From Actinorhabdospora filicis (lineage in GTDB: Bacteria > Actinomycetota > Actinomycetes > Mycobacteriales > Micromonosporaceae), in assembly GCF_030269765.1 (NCBI RefSeq), contig NZ_BSTX01000001.1, positions 1,185,370 to 1,249,369 of the forward strand: a DNA stretch of 64,000 nucleotides, given 5' to 3'. Under the pieces are notes generated by a model that saw only the letters and a program-made list of their open reading frames with translations, made no database searches and had not been told where the DNA came from. Shown one piece after another: positions 45,124 through 54,038 of this stretch. Positions within the stretch are counted from its first letter, which is position 1; each line of letters starts with the position of its first letter. The translations under genes and the position numbers were made by a program.

Positions 45124-46992
45124 TCAGACCAGGCTGTCCTGCCACTGCTCGTGCAGCTTGGCGTACCGGCCGCCGCCGTCGATCAGCGCCGACGGCGGTC
45201 CGTCCTCGACCACCTGCCCGCCGTCCAGGACCAGCACCCGGTCGGCGATCTCGACCGTGGACAGCCGGTGGGCGATGACGATCGCGGTCCGGTCGGCCAG
45301 GATCGTGCGCAGGGCCCGCTGCACCAGCCGCTCGCTGGGGATGTCCAGCGAGCTGGTCGCCTCGTCCAGGATCAGGACGCGCGGGTCGGCCAGGAACGCC
45401 CGCGCGAACGCCACCAGCTGCCGCTGCCCGGCCGACAGGCGGCCGCCGCGCTTGCGGACGTCGGTGTCGTAGCCCTCGGGCAGGCCGGTGATGAACTCGT
45501 GGGCGCCGATGGCCCGGGCGGCCTCCTCGATCTGCTCGCGGGTGGCGTCGGGACGCCCGAAGGCGATGTTCTCCCCGATGGTCCCGGCGAACAGGAAGTT
45601 CTCCTGCGTCACCATCGCCACCGCCCGCCGCAGCTCCGGCTCGGCGATGTCCTTCAGCGACACCCCGTCCAGGCTCACCACGCCCTCGCTCGGGTCGTAG
45701 AACCGCGACACCAGCTTGGCGATCGTGGTCTTGCCCGCGCCGGTCGCGCCCACCAGCGCCACCGTCTGGCCCGCCGGGATGTGCAGGTCGAAGGTCGGCA
45801 GGACCACCTTGTCCTTGTGGTACCAGAAGCGCACCCGGTCGAAGCGCAGCTCGCCACGGGCGGCGGGCAGCGGCTTCGGCTCGGCCGGCTCGGGCACGTC
45901 CGGTTCCTCGGCCAGGACCCCGGCCAGCTTGTCCAGCGCGGCGTTGGCCGACTGGAGCGTGTTGTAGAACATCGACAGTTCCTGCATCGGGTCGAAGAAC
46001 CGGCGCAGGTACAGCACGAACGCGGCCAGCACGCCCACGTCGGTCTGGTGGTGCAGGACCCGGTAGGCGCCGTAGGCCAGCACCAGCGCCGTGGTCAGGT
46101 TGCCGATGCCCTTGACGCCGCCGGCGAAGGTCGCCGACAGCCGGTGCCCGGCGACGTTCTCGGCGCGGTTGTCCTCGTTCAGGTCGTCGAAGATGCGCTG
46201 GTTGCGCGGCTCGCGCCGGTAGGCCTGCACCGCGCGCACGCCGCCCATCGACTCCACGAAGTAGACGATCACCAGCGCGATCGTCTCGCGGGTCCGGCGG
46301 TAGACGCGGGCGGAGTTGACCCGGAACCAGTTGGACAGCCACAGCATCACCGGGAACGACAGCAGCGCCACCAGCGCCAGCATCGGGTCCAGCACCAGCA
46401 GGATCACCGAGATCGTGACGATGCTCAGGGCCGACAGGACCAGGTCGTTGACGCCGCCGTCGGCCAGCTCGCGGATGGCGTCCATGTCACTGGTGAGACG
46501 GGCGACCACCCGGCCGGAGGTGAAACGCTCGTGGAAGGCGATCGACAGCTTCTGGAAGTGCGTGAAGACCCGCCGCCGCAGGTCGAGCAGGATCTGCTGC
46601 CCCACCTTGCCCGACAGCGACAGGAAGCCGCGCTTGGTCAGGTACTCCACCGCGATCGCGGCCAGGAAGGCCGCGCCGACCGCGATCAGCGTCGCGTAGT
46701 TCTCGTTCTCCACGATCGGGGGGATGCCGGCGTCGATGCCGAGCTTCACCAGCAACGGACCGGCCATGCCCGCCGCGTTCTGGATCAGCAGCAGCACGAC
46801 CGTCCACAGCAGGACCTTGCGGTAGGGCCGGATCAGCGAGCCCAGCAGCTTGCGCCCGCGGGCCCGCAGCGCCTTGATCGAACTCGCGTCGTCCTGCTCG
46901 GCGGAGGTGCGCTCCGCCTCCTCGGTGTCGGCGATCCCACGCCACGCGTGAGACTCCTTGACCTCGGGTTTCGGGGGTGTCTGGACTGTCAC
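45124..46992 (-). CDS. ABC exporter half-transporter (ATPase-permease), second subunit
   Basis: 622 residues. A cytosolic N-terminal 60 residues, six helices (about 65-330), then the ATPase: Walker A GATGAGKTTIAKLV, Q-loop VTQENFLF, signature LSAGQRQLV (variant of LSGGQ), Walker B RVLILDEATSSLD, H-loop IAHRLSTVEIADRV. Type IV exporter fold. The signature variant is seen in one partner of heterodimeric exporters. Its ATG overlaps the stop of the upstream half-transporter (46989-46992), so they are coupled and likely form a heterodimer. Substrate unknown: a drug, lipid or siderophore are all possible. It converges with the siderophore importer. Confidence 0.92.
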   Translation of the reverse strand: MTVQTPPKPEVKESHAWRGIADTEEAERTSAEQDDASSIKALRARGRKLLGSLIRPYRKVLLWTVVLLLIQNAAGMAGPLLVKLGIDAGIPPIVENENYATLIAVGAAFLAAIAVEYLTKRGFLSLSGKVGQQILLDLRRRVFTHFQKLSIAFHERFTSGRVVARLTSDMDAIRELADGGVNDLVLSALSIVTISVILLVLDPMLALVALLSFPVMLWLSNWFRVNSARVYRRTRETIALVIVYFVESMGGVRAVQAYRREPRNQRIFDDLNEDNRAENVAGHRLSATFAGGVKGIGNLTTALVLAYGAYRVLHHQTDVGVLAAFVLYLRRFFDPMQELSMFYNTLQSANAALDKLAGVLAEEPDVPEPAEPKPLPAARGELRFDRVRFWYHKDKVVLPTFDLHIPAGQTVALVGATGAGKTTIAKLVSRFYDPSEGVVSLDGVSLKDIAEPELRRAVAMVTQENFLFAGTIGENIAFGRPDATREQIEEAARAIGAHEFITGLPEGYDTDVRKRGGRLSAGQRQLVAFARAFLADPRVLILDEATSSLDIPSERLVQRALRTILADRTAIVIAHRLSTVEIADRVLVLDGGQVVEDGPPSALIDGGGRYAKLHEQWQDSLV

Positions 46993-48785
46993 GCGGCGGC
47001 TCCCACGGTGTCGGCCTCGGCGGAGAGCACCGCCCGGTAGGCGGGGGTGGACTCCAGCAGCTCCGAGTGCGTGCCGACGGCCACGATCGTCCCGTCCTGC
47101 AACAGCGCCACCCGGTCGGCCAGCGCCACCGTGGACGGACGGTGCACCGCCACCAGCGCGGTCGTGCCCTTCAGCACCGAGGCCAGCGCGCGCTCCACCA
47201 GCTCCTCGGTGTGCACGTCGAGCGCCGACAGCGGGTCGTCCAGGATCAGCACGGCGGGCTTGACGATGACCGCGCGGGCCAGCGCCAGCCGCTGCCGCTG
47301 CCCACCGGACAGCGACAGGCCCTGCTCGCCGATGCGGGTGTCCAGGCCCCAGGGCAGGTCGTAGACGAACTCGGCCTGCGCGACCTGGAGGGCCTCCTCG
47401 ATGTCGGCCTCGGTGGCGTCCTCGCGGCCCAGGGTCAGGTTCTCCCGGACGCTCATCGAGAACAGGGTCGGGTCCTCGAAGGCGGTGGCGACGTTGCGGC
47501 GCAGGCTGGACAGGGTCAGGTCGCGCACGTCGCGGCCGTCGATCGTCACGCGGCCCTCGGTGACGTCGTAGAGGCGCGGCGCCAGCGACAGCAGCGTGGT
47601 CTTGCCGCAGCCGGTGACACCGGCGATGGCCAGGGTCTCGCCGGGCCGGACGTCCAGGTCTAGGCCGGTGAGGATCTCCTTGCCGGTGCCCTCGTAACCG
47701 AACCGCACTCCCTCGAAACGCAGGTGTCCCTTGGCGTCCGCACGGTCCAGGTCGGTGGCGCCGGGCCGGTCCACGATGGCCGGTTCGGTGTCCAGCACGT
47801 CGAAGATGCGGTCGGCGGCCGTCATCGCCTCATTGCCGTTGGCGATGATCCAGCCGAGCGCCTCGATGGGCCACACCAGCATCAGCTGCAGGGTCACGAA
47901 GGCGACCAGCTCACCGATGGTCATGGCGCCGGCGGCCACCGCGATGGACCCGCCGATGAGGACGGCGGCCAGCACCAGGTTCGGAATCGCGTCGAACATC
48001 GACCACGACTTCGACAGCATCCTGACCTTGCCGACGGAGATGTCGCGCAGCTTGGCCGCCTCGCCCTCGAAGCGCTCGATCACGTGCCGGGACCGGCCGA
48101 AGGCCTTCACCACACGGATGCCCTGGGCGGTCTCCTCGGCGGTGTTGGCCACCTCGCCGGCCTGGTCCTGCTCGGCGCGCGAGGCGCGGATGTAGCCGCG
48201 CGCGAAGCTGCGGGACAGGAAGAACAGCGGGACGGCGCTGGCGGCGACCACGAGCCCGAGCGGCCAGTAGATCTGGAGCAGCTGGGCGATCACGGCCACG
48301 TAGGTGAACACGTTGATGACCAGGAAGATCATGCCCCAGGCGGCGAACCTGCGGATGCGGCCGAGGTCGCCGGTGGCCCGGGACAGCAGCTGCCCGGTCT
48401 GGAACCTGTCGTGGAAACCGGCGTGCAGCTTCTGGACGTGGGCGTAGATGTCGCGGCGCATGTCGGCCTCGACGCCGAGCGCCACGGTGGCCTGGATGTA
48501 GCGCCGCAGCCACACCAGGAAGGCCTCGGCGACACCGAGGGCGAGGATGGCCGCCGCGAGCCACCAGAGCCCGTCGTCGTCGGCGCGCGTGACGGGACCG
48601 TCGATGACGGCCTGGATCATGCGGGGCGTGGCGAGGGCCGCCAGGGAGGCGAAGACGGCCAGCACGAGCATCGCGGCCATGCGGCCCGCATAGGGCCTCA
48701 GGTACTCGCGAAGTCGCCACAAATTGGACATGGCGTGCCGCTGTGGACGCGGCTCGGCATCAGGAGGATGTGTGGTTGAGGGCAT
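46989..48785 (-). CDS. ABC exporter half-transporter (ATPase-permease), first subunit
   Basis: 598 residues. Six helices (about 35-320), Walker A GVTGCGKTTLLSLA, Q-loop AFEDPTLFSMSVREN, signature LSGGQRQRLALAR, Walker B AVLILDDPLSALD (Asp-Asp in place of Asp-Glu, so the catalytic Glu is replaced), H-loop VAVHRPSTVALADR. The degenerate Walker B paired with the intact one of the next gene is the pattern of asymmetric heterodimeric exporters. The start at ATG 48785 has TAATGT 7 nt upstream (leaderless); ATG 48731 is an alternative. Confidence 0.9.
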   Translation of the reverse strand: MPSTTHPPDAEPRPQRHAMSNLWRLREYLRPYAGRMAAMLVLAVFASLAALATPRMIQAVIDGPVTRADDDGLWWLAAAILALGVAEAFLVWLRRYIQATVALGVEADMRRDIYAHVQKLHAGFHDRFQTGQLLSRATGDLGRIRRFAAWGMIFLVINVFTYVAVIAQLLQIYWPLGLVVAASAVPLFFLSRSFARGYIRASRAEQDQAGEVANTAEETAQGIRVVKAFGRSRHVIERFEGEAAKLRDISVGKVRMLSKSWSMFDAIPNLVLAAVLIGGSIAVAAGAMTIGELVAFVTLQLMLVWPIEALGWIIANGNEAMTAADRIFDVLDTEPAIVDRPGATDLDRADAKGHLRFEGVRFGYEGTGKEILTGLDLDVRPGETLAIAGVTGCGKTTLLSLAPRLYDVTEGRVTIDGRDVRDLTLSSLRRNVATAFEDPTLFSMSVRENLTLGREDATEADIEEALQVAQAEFVYDLPWGLDTRIGEQGLSLSGGQRQRLALARAVIVKPAVLILDDPLSALDVHTEELVERALASVLKGTTALVAVHRPSTVALADRVALLQDGTIVAVGTHSELLESTPAYRAVLSAEADTVGAAA

Positions 48786-48792
48786 GGCCCGA

Positions 48793-48798
48793 ACATTA
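48793..48798 (-). promoter_or_regulatory. -10 box of the ABC exporter operon
   Basis: TAATGT on the minus strand, 7 nt before ATG 48785, matching the leaderless spacing seen in many genes of this window. Confidence 0.5.
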
Positions 48799-48958
48799 AC
48801 CGCCAGGTCGGACGGTCCTCTCCTGGTTTTTCCACGCGAAATGGACCCGGGAAAGCCCCATGACCACCCAAGATAGGGAGGTAACCGCCGAATCCCTGAC
48901 GCAAAACTGTGATGCGGATCACACTAGATAATGTCAGGGATGATCGGCGGCCCGGTCC

Positions 48959-49678
48959 TTACCCCAGATCGAGCCGGACGGCCCGCTCACTGGCCGCCCG
49001 CGCGTCCAGGTCCACGCCCTCGGCGTTGCGGCACAGCACCACCGAACCGTGCGCGGCCATGGGCGTGAGCAGCCAGTCCAGTGGACGCAGCCGCTCACCG
49101 GCGACCAGGACCCGCGCGCCCGGCGCCAGCCCCAGCTCCTGCGCGCGAGCCCGCGCGGAGGCCACGATCTCGTCCTGCGTGCGCTGCCCACCGCGCGGCA
49201 GCGCGACGAGCGCGGGCGCGTCCCCGGCGACCGGCGCGACCGGCCGGAAGTGGTCACCGTAGGTGCGGACCTCTGTCAGAAAGTCGACCACTCCCGGATG
49301 CTCCTGCGCCAGCCGCAACGCCATCGGCCGCAGGCCCACGCCGAAGACCTCCGGCGCCTTCGGCGCCTCGCCCAGCCGGTCCTCGCCCACGAAGGCCACG
49401 TCCACATCGGACGGCTCGTGCGCGACCGCCAGGCCCGCGCTCCAGCAGCCGGTCAGCAGCGCCGCCGTCAGCCAGTGCGCGGGCATGTCCACCGCCGCCA
49501 CCGATCCCGCGTCCAGCCCCAGGCCGTCGACGAGCAGGTTCGCCGTCTTGTTCGCCCAGTTGGCCAGGGTCAGGTAGGACAGCTCGATGCGCTCGCCGGT
49601 CGCGTCGTCGTAGTAGGTCAGGAACGGTCGCGCGGGGTCGGCGCCCGCGGCGGCGGCGAAGAGCTCCGGGATGGTCAT
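48959..49678 (-). CDS. TIGR03089 family protein (truncated acyl-adenylate-like)
   Basis: 239 residues resembling the N-terminal part of acyl-CoA synthetase/adenylation enzymes (RPFLTYYDDATGERIELSYLTLANWANKTANLL, typical AMP-binding entry) but without the AMP-binding signature or C-terminal lid. This is the TIGR03089 family of actinobacteria, of unknown function and probably not catalytic. Start ATG 49678 lies 6 nt after TAGGCT (leaderless). The next gene upstream is an unrelated aldo/keto reductase. Confidence 0.82.
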   Translation of the reverse strand: MTIPELFAAAAGADPARPFLTYYDDATGERIELSYLTLANWANKTANLLVDGLGLDAGSVAAVDMPAHWLTAALLTGCWSAGLAVAHEPSDVDVAFVGEDRLGEAPKAPEVFGVGLRPMALRLAQEHPGVVDFLTEVRTYGDHFRPVAPVAGDAPALVALPRGGQRTQDEIVASARARAQELGLAPGARVLVAGERLRPLDWLLTPMAAHGSVVLCRNAEGVDLDARAASERAVRLDLG

Positions 49679-49687
49679 GCGGTGAGC

Positions 49688-50611
49688 CTACGCGGCGTCC
49701 AGAGTGGCCCTGACCTCGTCCGGGAGGCTCAGCTCGCGGGCGGCCATGTTCTCCTCCAGCGTCTCCAGCCGCGTGGTGCCCAGGATCGGGACGGTCTTCA
49801 CCGGACCGCCCATGAGCCACGCGAGCACGACCTGGCTCGGCGTGGCGCCGAGCTTCTCCGCCGCCTCGCCGACCAGCGCCAGCCGCCGCTCGGTGACCGA
49901 GTCGCGGTAGGCCTCGGGCAGCTCGCGCCCGGCGTAGGCGCCGAAGACCATCGAGGAGTAGGCGAACAGGGTCAGGCCCTCGTGCTCGCGCAGGTAGTCG
50001 ATCAGCTCGGGACCGGCGTCGTTGAAGCGCGCCTCCCACAGGTCCCCGCGCGTGGCCCGCCGGACGAGGGAGTGCCGGTGCTGAAGCCACTCCACCGGCG
50101 TCCAGCCGTTCGCCTCGATGATCGCCCGTGCCCGCTCGATGCGCCACGTGGCGTAGTTGCTCAGGCCGAGCCGCTCCACCCGCCCGGCCACGACCTCCTC
50201 GTGCAGGGCCTCCAGCGTCTCCGCCAGCGGCACCGTCCGGTCGTCGATGTGCGCGTACAGCGCGGCGACCCGGTCCACGCCCAGCCGCTCCAGCGAACCG
50301 TCGAGCGCGCCGTGCACGGTCTCGGCCGACAGGCCCTCCCAGTTGCCCGGCCAGTCCTCCTTCGGGCCGGTCGGCTGCGCGCCGAGCTTGGTGGCCACCA
50401 CGGCGTCGGCGGGCTTACGCGAGGCGAGCCAGCGTCCGATGACCTCCTCGGCCTCCCGGCCGGTGGCGCCCTCGTCCCAGAAGGAGTAGTTGTCGGCGGT
50501 GTCGATGATCCGCCCGCCGAGTTCGAAGAACCGGTCCAGCAGCCGGAAGACCCGGTCCTCGTCGACAACGGTGCCCCAGCCGCACGATCCGAGCGCGAGT
50601 TCGTAAGTCAT
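49688..50611 (-). CDS. Aldo/keto reductase
   Basis: 307 residues of the (beta/alpha)8 NADPH oxidoreductase family. RIIDTADNYSFWDEGATGREAEEVIGRWL holds the catalytic Asp and Tyr, ATKLGAQ the Lys, and LYAHIDDRTVPLAETL the His. PILGTTRLETLEENM is the cofactor-binding C-terminal motif. It reduces aldehydes or ketones; substrate unknown. Start ATG 50611 is fixed by a promoter with TTGACC and CACGCT separated by 19 bp, controlled by the divergent MerR protein. Confidence 0.92.
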   Translation of the reverse strand: MTYELALGSCGWGTVVDEDRVFRLLDRFFELGGRIIDTADNYSFWDEGATGREAEEVIGRWLASRKPADAVVATKLGAQPTGPKEDWPGNWEGLSAETVHGALDGSLERLGVDRVAALYAHIDDRTVPLAETLEALHEEVVAGRVERLGLSNYATWRIERARAIIEANGWTPVEWLQHRHSLVRRATRGDLWEARFNDAGPELIDYLREHEGLTLFAYSSMVFGAYAGRELPEAYRDSVTERRLALVGEAAEKLGATPSQVVLAWLMGGPVKTVPILGTTRLETLEENMAARELSLPDEVRATLDAA

Positions 50612-50618
50612 GCGTCCC

Positions 50619-50655
50619 AGCGTGCAACCTGGAGCGCGCTCCAGGTCAATATCCT
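50619..50655. promoter_or_regulatory. MerR-type divergent promoter with 20-bp palindrome
   Basis: A perfect palindrome, ACCTGGAGCGCGCTCCAGGT (50627-50646). On the minus strand it lies between TTGACC (-35, 50649-50644) and CACGCT (-10, 50624-50619), with a 19-bp spacer, the long spacer typical of MerR activation. On the plus strand TATCCT (50650-50655) is 7 nt before the merR-type ATG. Confidence 0.8.
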
Positions 50656-50662
50656 TGCCCGC

Positions 50663-51067
50663 ATGACGACCTACTACAGCCCCGCCGAAACCGTCGAGCG
50701 CACCGGATTCAGCCTCGACACGCTGCGCTACTACGAGAAGGCCGGCCTCCTCCTGGACGCGCCCCACCGCGCCAGCTCCGGCCACCGCCGCTTCAGCGAT
50801 GACGACCTCGCCTGGCTCGGCACCCTCGCCTGCCTGCGCGACACCGGCATGCCGATCGCCGAGATGCGCCGCTACGCCGAACTGTGCCGCGAAGGCGACC
50901 ACACGATCCCCGAGCGCATCGCCCTGCTGGAAACCCACAACTCCCGCGTGGAGGACCACATCGGCGACCTGCTGTCGAAGAAGGCCCGCGTGGAGCACAA
51001 GCTGGACTGGTACCGGGAGTACGCGCAGGGGAACGCGATCGCGGGAGGGGGACGGCTGGGGAAGTGA
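50663..51067 (+). CDS. MerR family transcriptional regulator
   Basis: 134 residues. The winged helix (YYSPAETVERTGFSLDTLRYYEKAGLL, wing SGHRRF) fills residues 4-45, followed by DDLAWLGTLACLRDTGMPIAEM and a dimerising coiled coil (ALLETHNSRVEDHIGDLLSKK). There are no Cys residues in the metal-binding position, so it is not a metal sensor; many relatives respond to small electrophiles or drugs. It is divergent from the aldo/keto reductase, whose promoter holds its probable operator. Leaderless start. Confidence 0.92.
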   Translation: MTTYYSPAETVERTGFSLDTLRYYEKAGLLLDAPHRASSGHRRFSDDDLAWLGTLACLRDTGMPIAEMRRYAELCREGDHTIPERIALLETHNSRVEDHIGDLLSKKARVEHKLDWYREYAQGNAIAGGGRLGK

Positions 51068-51097
51068 GGGGTGAGGGGTGTGAGGGGTTGGGTCGCG

Positions 51098-52009
51098 CTA
51101 GCCGAAGATCTCTTCGGCGGTGGCGGCGGTGGCCGCGCGGGTGAACCAGATGGTGAGCGTGTCGAGGTCCTCGCAGGACTCGATGCGCTCGACGGCCTCG
51201 GGCGTGCCGATTCCCCTGATCGCGAGCAGTGCCACCGTCATCTGACGCTGCCGCCTCAGCTCGCCGCGGGCCTCACCTCGCGCTTCACCTCGGGCCTCAC
51301 CTCGCGCTTCACCCTCGGAGATCCCTCGCGAGTAGATCCGCTCGTTCATCCGCTGGAACTCGTGAGTGCCGGTTGCCATCAACCTCTCCAGGATCTCTCG
51401 GGCCTGGACGGGCAGCACCTCGTCCAAGACCCCAGCATAGCCTTGTGCCTGGTCAACCGGGATTTTCGCGAGCACGGTCATCAGTGCCTCCAGCACCTCT
51501 TCGATATCAGGTTTCTTCGCGTGCAGTAGAGCCGAGAAAACGGCGATCTCCGCGTCTTCCTCGTAATCGTCTGAATCGGTGACCTTTGGGAAGCTCTCCG
51601 GCGAGATGGCAGTCGGCTGTACGACCATCTGCGAGCCGATCCGAATCGGCTCTCCCGCCCACGTCGCGATCTTGGCACTGGGGCAGATGACGAGAAGGTA
51701 GACCGCGCAGCCTTTGCGCGCCCAGACACTGGCCATGTACAGCGGCCAGGTTCGCTGCTTCATGTCGTCGCGCTTGCGCTGCACCTCCACGATCACCGTT
51801 GCGCTGAGCCCGCCGTCGCGCTTCACTCCGTAGACCCGGTCGGCCCGGGCCTCAGTGGGATTGAAGTCGGTGGCGCGCTCACTGATGTCCTCGACGGTGA
51901 TCTCACCGTCCTCTGGCGCATGCCAGTCGGCGAGCCTCATCAGTCGCGGTATGAGCTCCGGCATCCGGTCGAGCAACTCGATCGGCGCCTCATGGTCTCG
52001 GGTAACCAT
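51098..52009 (-). CDS. Rpn/YhgA-like putative PD-(D/E)XK nuclease
   Basis: 303 residues from ATG 52009 (AGGAG upstream). The core DRVYGVKRDGG then ATVIVEVQRKRD fits the PD-(D/E)XK pattern with a final E-x-Q, as in recombination-promoting Rpn nucleases and 'YhgA-like putative transposases', many annotated so in actinomycetes. It is followed by a long helical region and a perfect run of GEAR repeats near residue 245. The gene has slightly lower GC and an AT-rich promoter region, unlike its neighbours, which suggests it arrived by transfer. Possible defence or mobile-element role. Confidence 0.72.
   Translation of the reverse strand: MVTRDHEAPIELLDRMPELIPRLMRLADWHAPEDGEITVEDISERATDFNPTEARADRVYGVKRDGGLSATVIVEVQRKRDDMKQRTWPLYMASVWARKGCAVYLLVICPSAKIATWAGEPIRIGSQMVVQPTAISPESFPKVTDSDDYEEDAEIAVFSALLHAKKPDIEEVLEALMTVLAKIPVDQAQGYAGVLDEVLPVQAREILERLMATGTHEFQRMNERIYSRGISEGEARGEARGEARGEARGELRRQRQMTVALLAIRGIGTPEAVERIESCEDLDTLTIWFTRAATAATAEEIFG
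51260..51320. repeat. 12-bp tandem repeat coding GEAR units
   Basis: Within the Rpn-like gene, about four alternating 12-bp units (GGCGAGGTGAGG-like and variants) encode a string of Gly-Glu-Ala-Arg. Unit length is a multiple of three, so copy changes would keep the frame. Confidence 0.7.
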
Positions 52010-52103
52010 GCATCTCTCCTTCCTGCATATGCAGATTGCCTGCACGCAGTCACAGAGAGTAATTCATCTATTCACGTCTATTTACCCCCAGGGTCGAACA
52101 AAC
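52010..52103. other. AT-rich spacer with palindrome upstream of the Rpn-like gene
   Basis: About 94 bp, far lower in GC than its surroundings, including the perfect palindrome CTGCATATGCAG (52023-52034), 13 bp from the start codon. Probably the promoter and operator of the Rpn-like gene. Confidence 0.5.
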
Positions 52104-53240
52104 CTACGAATCCCCACCCAACTCCCCCGCCCTGACCTGCCGCGGCGTCAGCTCCACCGGGTCGATCACCGCCAGCTCGTCCTTGCTCACCCCCATCTCG
52201 GCGAACTTACGGGCCGTCACCAGCACGCGGGTCTCGATCGAGCCGACCGCCTTGTTGTACGCCTGCACCGAGGCCGACAGGGACGCCCCGAGGCGGGTCA
52301 GGTGGGCGCCCATCGTGGAGAGCCGCCCGTAGAGCTCCTTGGCGAGGGTGTGGACCTCGGCGGCGTTGCGGGCGAGGGTGTCCTGCCGCCAGCTGTAGGC
52401 GATCGTGCGCAGCATCGCCACGAGGGTCGCGGGGGTGGCCAGGACGATGTCGCGGGAGAAGGCGTACTCCAGCAGCGCGGGTTCGCGGCGCAGGGCGGCG
52501 TCCAGGAACGCGTCGGCGGGCACGTAGAGGACCACGAACTCGGGCGTGGTGTCGAAGGCGCGCCAGTACTCCTTGCGGGCGAGGGCGTCGACGTGCGCGC
52601 GCAGCTGCTTGGCGTGCACCGACAGCGCGGTGTCGCGGGTGGGCTCGTCGGTGGCCTCCATCGCCTCCAGGTACGCCTCGAAGGGCGCCTTGGCGTCGAC
52701 GACGACGCTGCGCCCGCCAGCCAGGTGCACGACGAGGTCGGGGCGGATCACGCGGTCCTCGACGGCGGTGGTGAGCTGCTCGGTGAAGTCGCAGTGTTCC
52801 AGCATCCCGGCCGCTTCCACGACCCGGCGGAGCTGGTGCTCGCCCCAGCGGCCGCGGACCTGGGGGGCGCGCAGGGCCGAGGACAGGGACGCCGTCTCGC
52901 CGCGCAGCTTGTCGGAGGTGCGGGCGACCTCGGCGACCTGGGTGCGCAGGGTGGCGTAGGCGTCCAGGCGCGCGCGTTCGACGTCGGCGATGTGCCGCTG
53001 GTAGCGGTCCAGGCTCTCCCAGAGCGGCTGGACGAGTTCGGACAGCTCGCCCTTCGCCTCGCGCTGGACGTCGTGGCTGAGCGCGCGCAGCGACTGCTCC
53101 AGCCGCGCCTCGCCCTCGGTGTGCGACTGGAGACGCGCGGTCAGCGTCGCGACCTCGGCGGCGGCGCGGGAGCGGGCGGCGTACCAGCCGATCGCCACCC
53201 CGGCGGCCAGGCACAACACGGCGATCAGGACATAAGACAT
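52104..53240 (-). CDS. rmuC: DNA recombination protein RmuC
   Basis: 378 residues. An N-terminal membrane anchor (VLIAVLCLAAGVAIGWYA), a coiled coil (about 30-100), then the RmuC nuclease-fold: VRGRWGEHQLRRVVEAAGM, VVVDAKAPFEAYLEAM (PD-(D/E)XK D-A-K site), LYVPADAFLDAAL. RmuC limits inverted-repeat rearrangement in E. coli. Start ATG 53240 has GGAGG immediately upstream. It faces the small membrane-protein cluster. Confidence 0.92.
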   Translation of the reverse strand: MSYVLIAVLCLAAGVAIGWYAARSRAAAEVATLTARLQSHTEGEARLEQSLRALSHDVQREAKGELSELVQPLWESLDRYQRHIADVERARLDAYATLRTQVAEVARTSDKLRGETASLSSALRAPQVRGRWGEHQLRRVVEAAGMLEHCDFTEQLTTAVEDRVIRPDLVVHLAGGRSVVVDAKAPFEAYLEAMEATDEPTRDTALSVHAKQLRAHVDALARKEYWRAFDTTPEFVVLYVPADAFLDAALRREPALLEYAFSRDIVLATPATLVAMLRTIAYSWRQDTLARNAAEVHTLAKELYGRLSTMGAHLTRLGASLSASVQAYNKAVGSIETRVLVTARKFAEMGVSKDELAVIDPVELTPRQVRAGELGGDS

Positions 53241-53282
53241 GACCTCCAGTGTGCCCTCAGAAACGGCAGGTACCTTTCAAGC

Positions 53283-54020
53283 ATGGCGGATTACGCGCTC
53301 CCGGTCGCGATCGTTCTCGTCTTGCTGGCGGTCTTCGCGGGCTTCATCGTGCTCGGACGCAAGGCGGCCGCGCGGCGCCTCGCCGACGCGCGCGAGGAGG
53401 CGCTGCGGTGGTACGAGCGCCTCGGCGGCCAGACCATGAACCTGCACGGCGGCGACAGCCTCGCCGCGCAGCAGGCCCTCGTGGACGCCGGTGAGCGCTA
53501 CAACGCGGCGGGCGCGCAGCTCGACCGCGCGACGACGCTGCGGCAGTACGAGCTCGCGGGCCAGACGGCCGTCGAGGGGCTGTTCTACGTGCGCGCCGCG
53601 CGTGAGGCGCTGGGGATGGACCCGGGGCCGGAGCTGCCGGAGTCGCGCACGGGCCGGCTCAAGGAGCGCATCGAGGCCGACGTCCAGGGCCACCGCTACA
53701 CCGCGAGCCCGACGCCGTCCAACCGCACCACGCACTACTACCCGGGTGGTTACGTCGAGGGACGGCCCGTCCCGTCCGGCTGGTACAGCGAGCCGTGGTG
53801 GCGGACGGCCGCCGCCAGCGGTGTCGGGATGCTCGGCGCGATGCTGGTCTTCGACGCGCTGATCTCGCCCGGTTTCGACTCCGGCGCCGTCGAGGGCGCC
53901 TACGCCGACGGATTCGCCGATGGTGCCGCTTCCGACGGGGGTGCGGGCGGAGACTACGGTGGTGGCGATTTCGGCGGCGACTTCGGCGGAGGCGACTTCG
54001 GCGGGGGCGGCGACTTCTGA
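53283..54020 (+). CDS. Single-pass membrane protein with GGDF-repeat tail
   Basis: 245 residues. An N-terminal helix (LPVAIVLVLLAVFAGFIVLG), a soluble helical domain (about 25-115), a second hydrophobic stretch near 178-196, and a tail of Gly/Asp/Phe repeats (GGGDFGGDFGG) ending in Phe. The tail is not a GGDEF diguanylate cyclase. Family not recognised; similar Gly-rich tailed proteins occur in actinomycetes. It has its own leaderless promoter (TACCTT, 6 nt, ATG). Confidence 0.72.
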   Translation: MADYALPVAIVLVLLAVFAGFIVLGRKAAARRLADAREEALRWYERLGGQTMNLHGGDSLAAQQALVDAGERYNAAGAQLDRATTLRQYELAGQTAVEGLFYVRAAREALGMDPGPELPESRTGRLKERIEADVQGHRYTASPTPSNRTTHYYPGGYVEGRPVPSGWYSEPWWRTAAASGVGMLGAMLVFDALISPGFDSGAVEGAYADGFADGAASDGGAGGDYGGGDFGGDFGGGDFGGGGDF

Positions 54021-54038
54021 CCGTGAAGGACCAAGCAC

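Noticed and set aside
53940..54020. GGDEF diguanylate cyclase based on GGDF runs
   Set aside because: The GGDF units are part of a Gly-rich low-complexity tail without the cyclase fold or GGDEF context.
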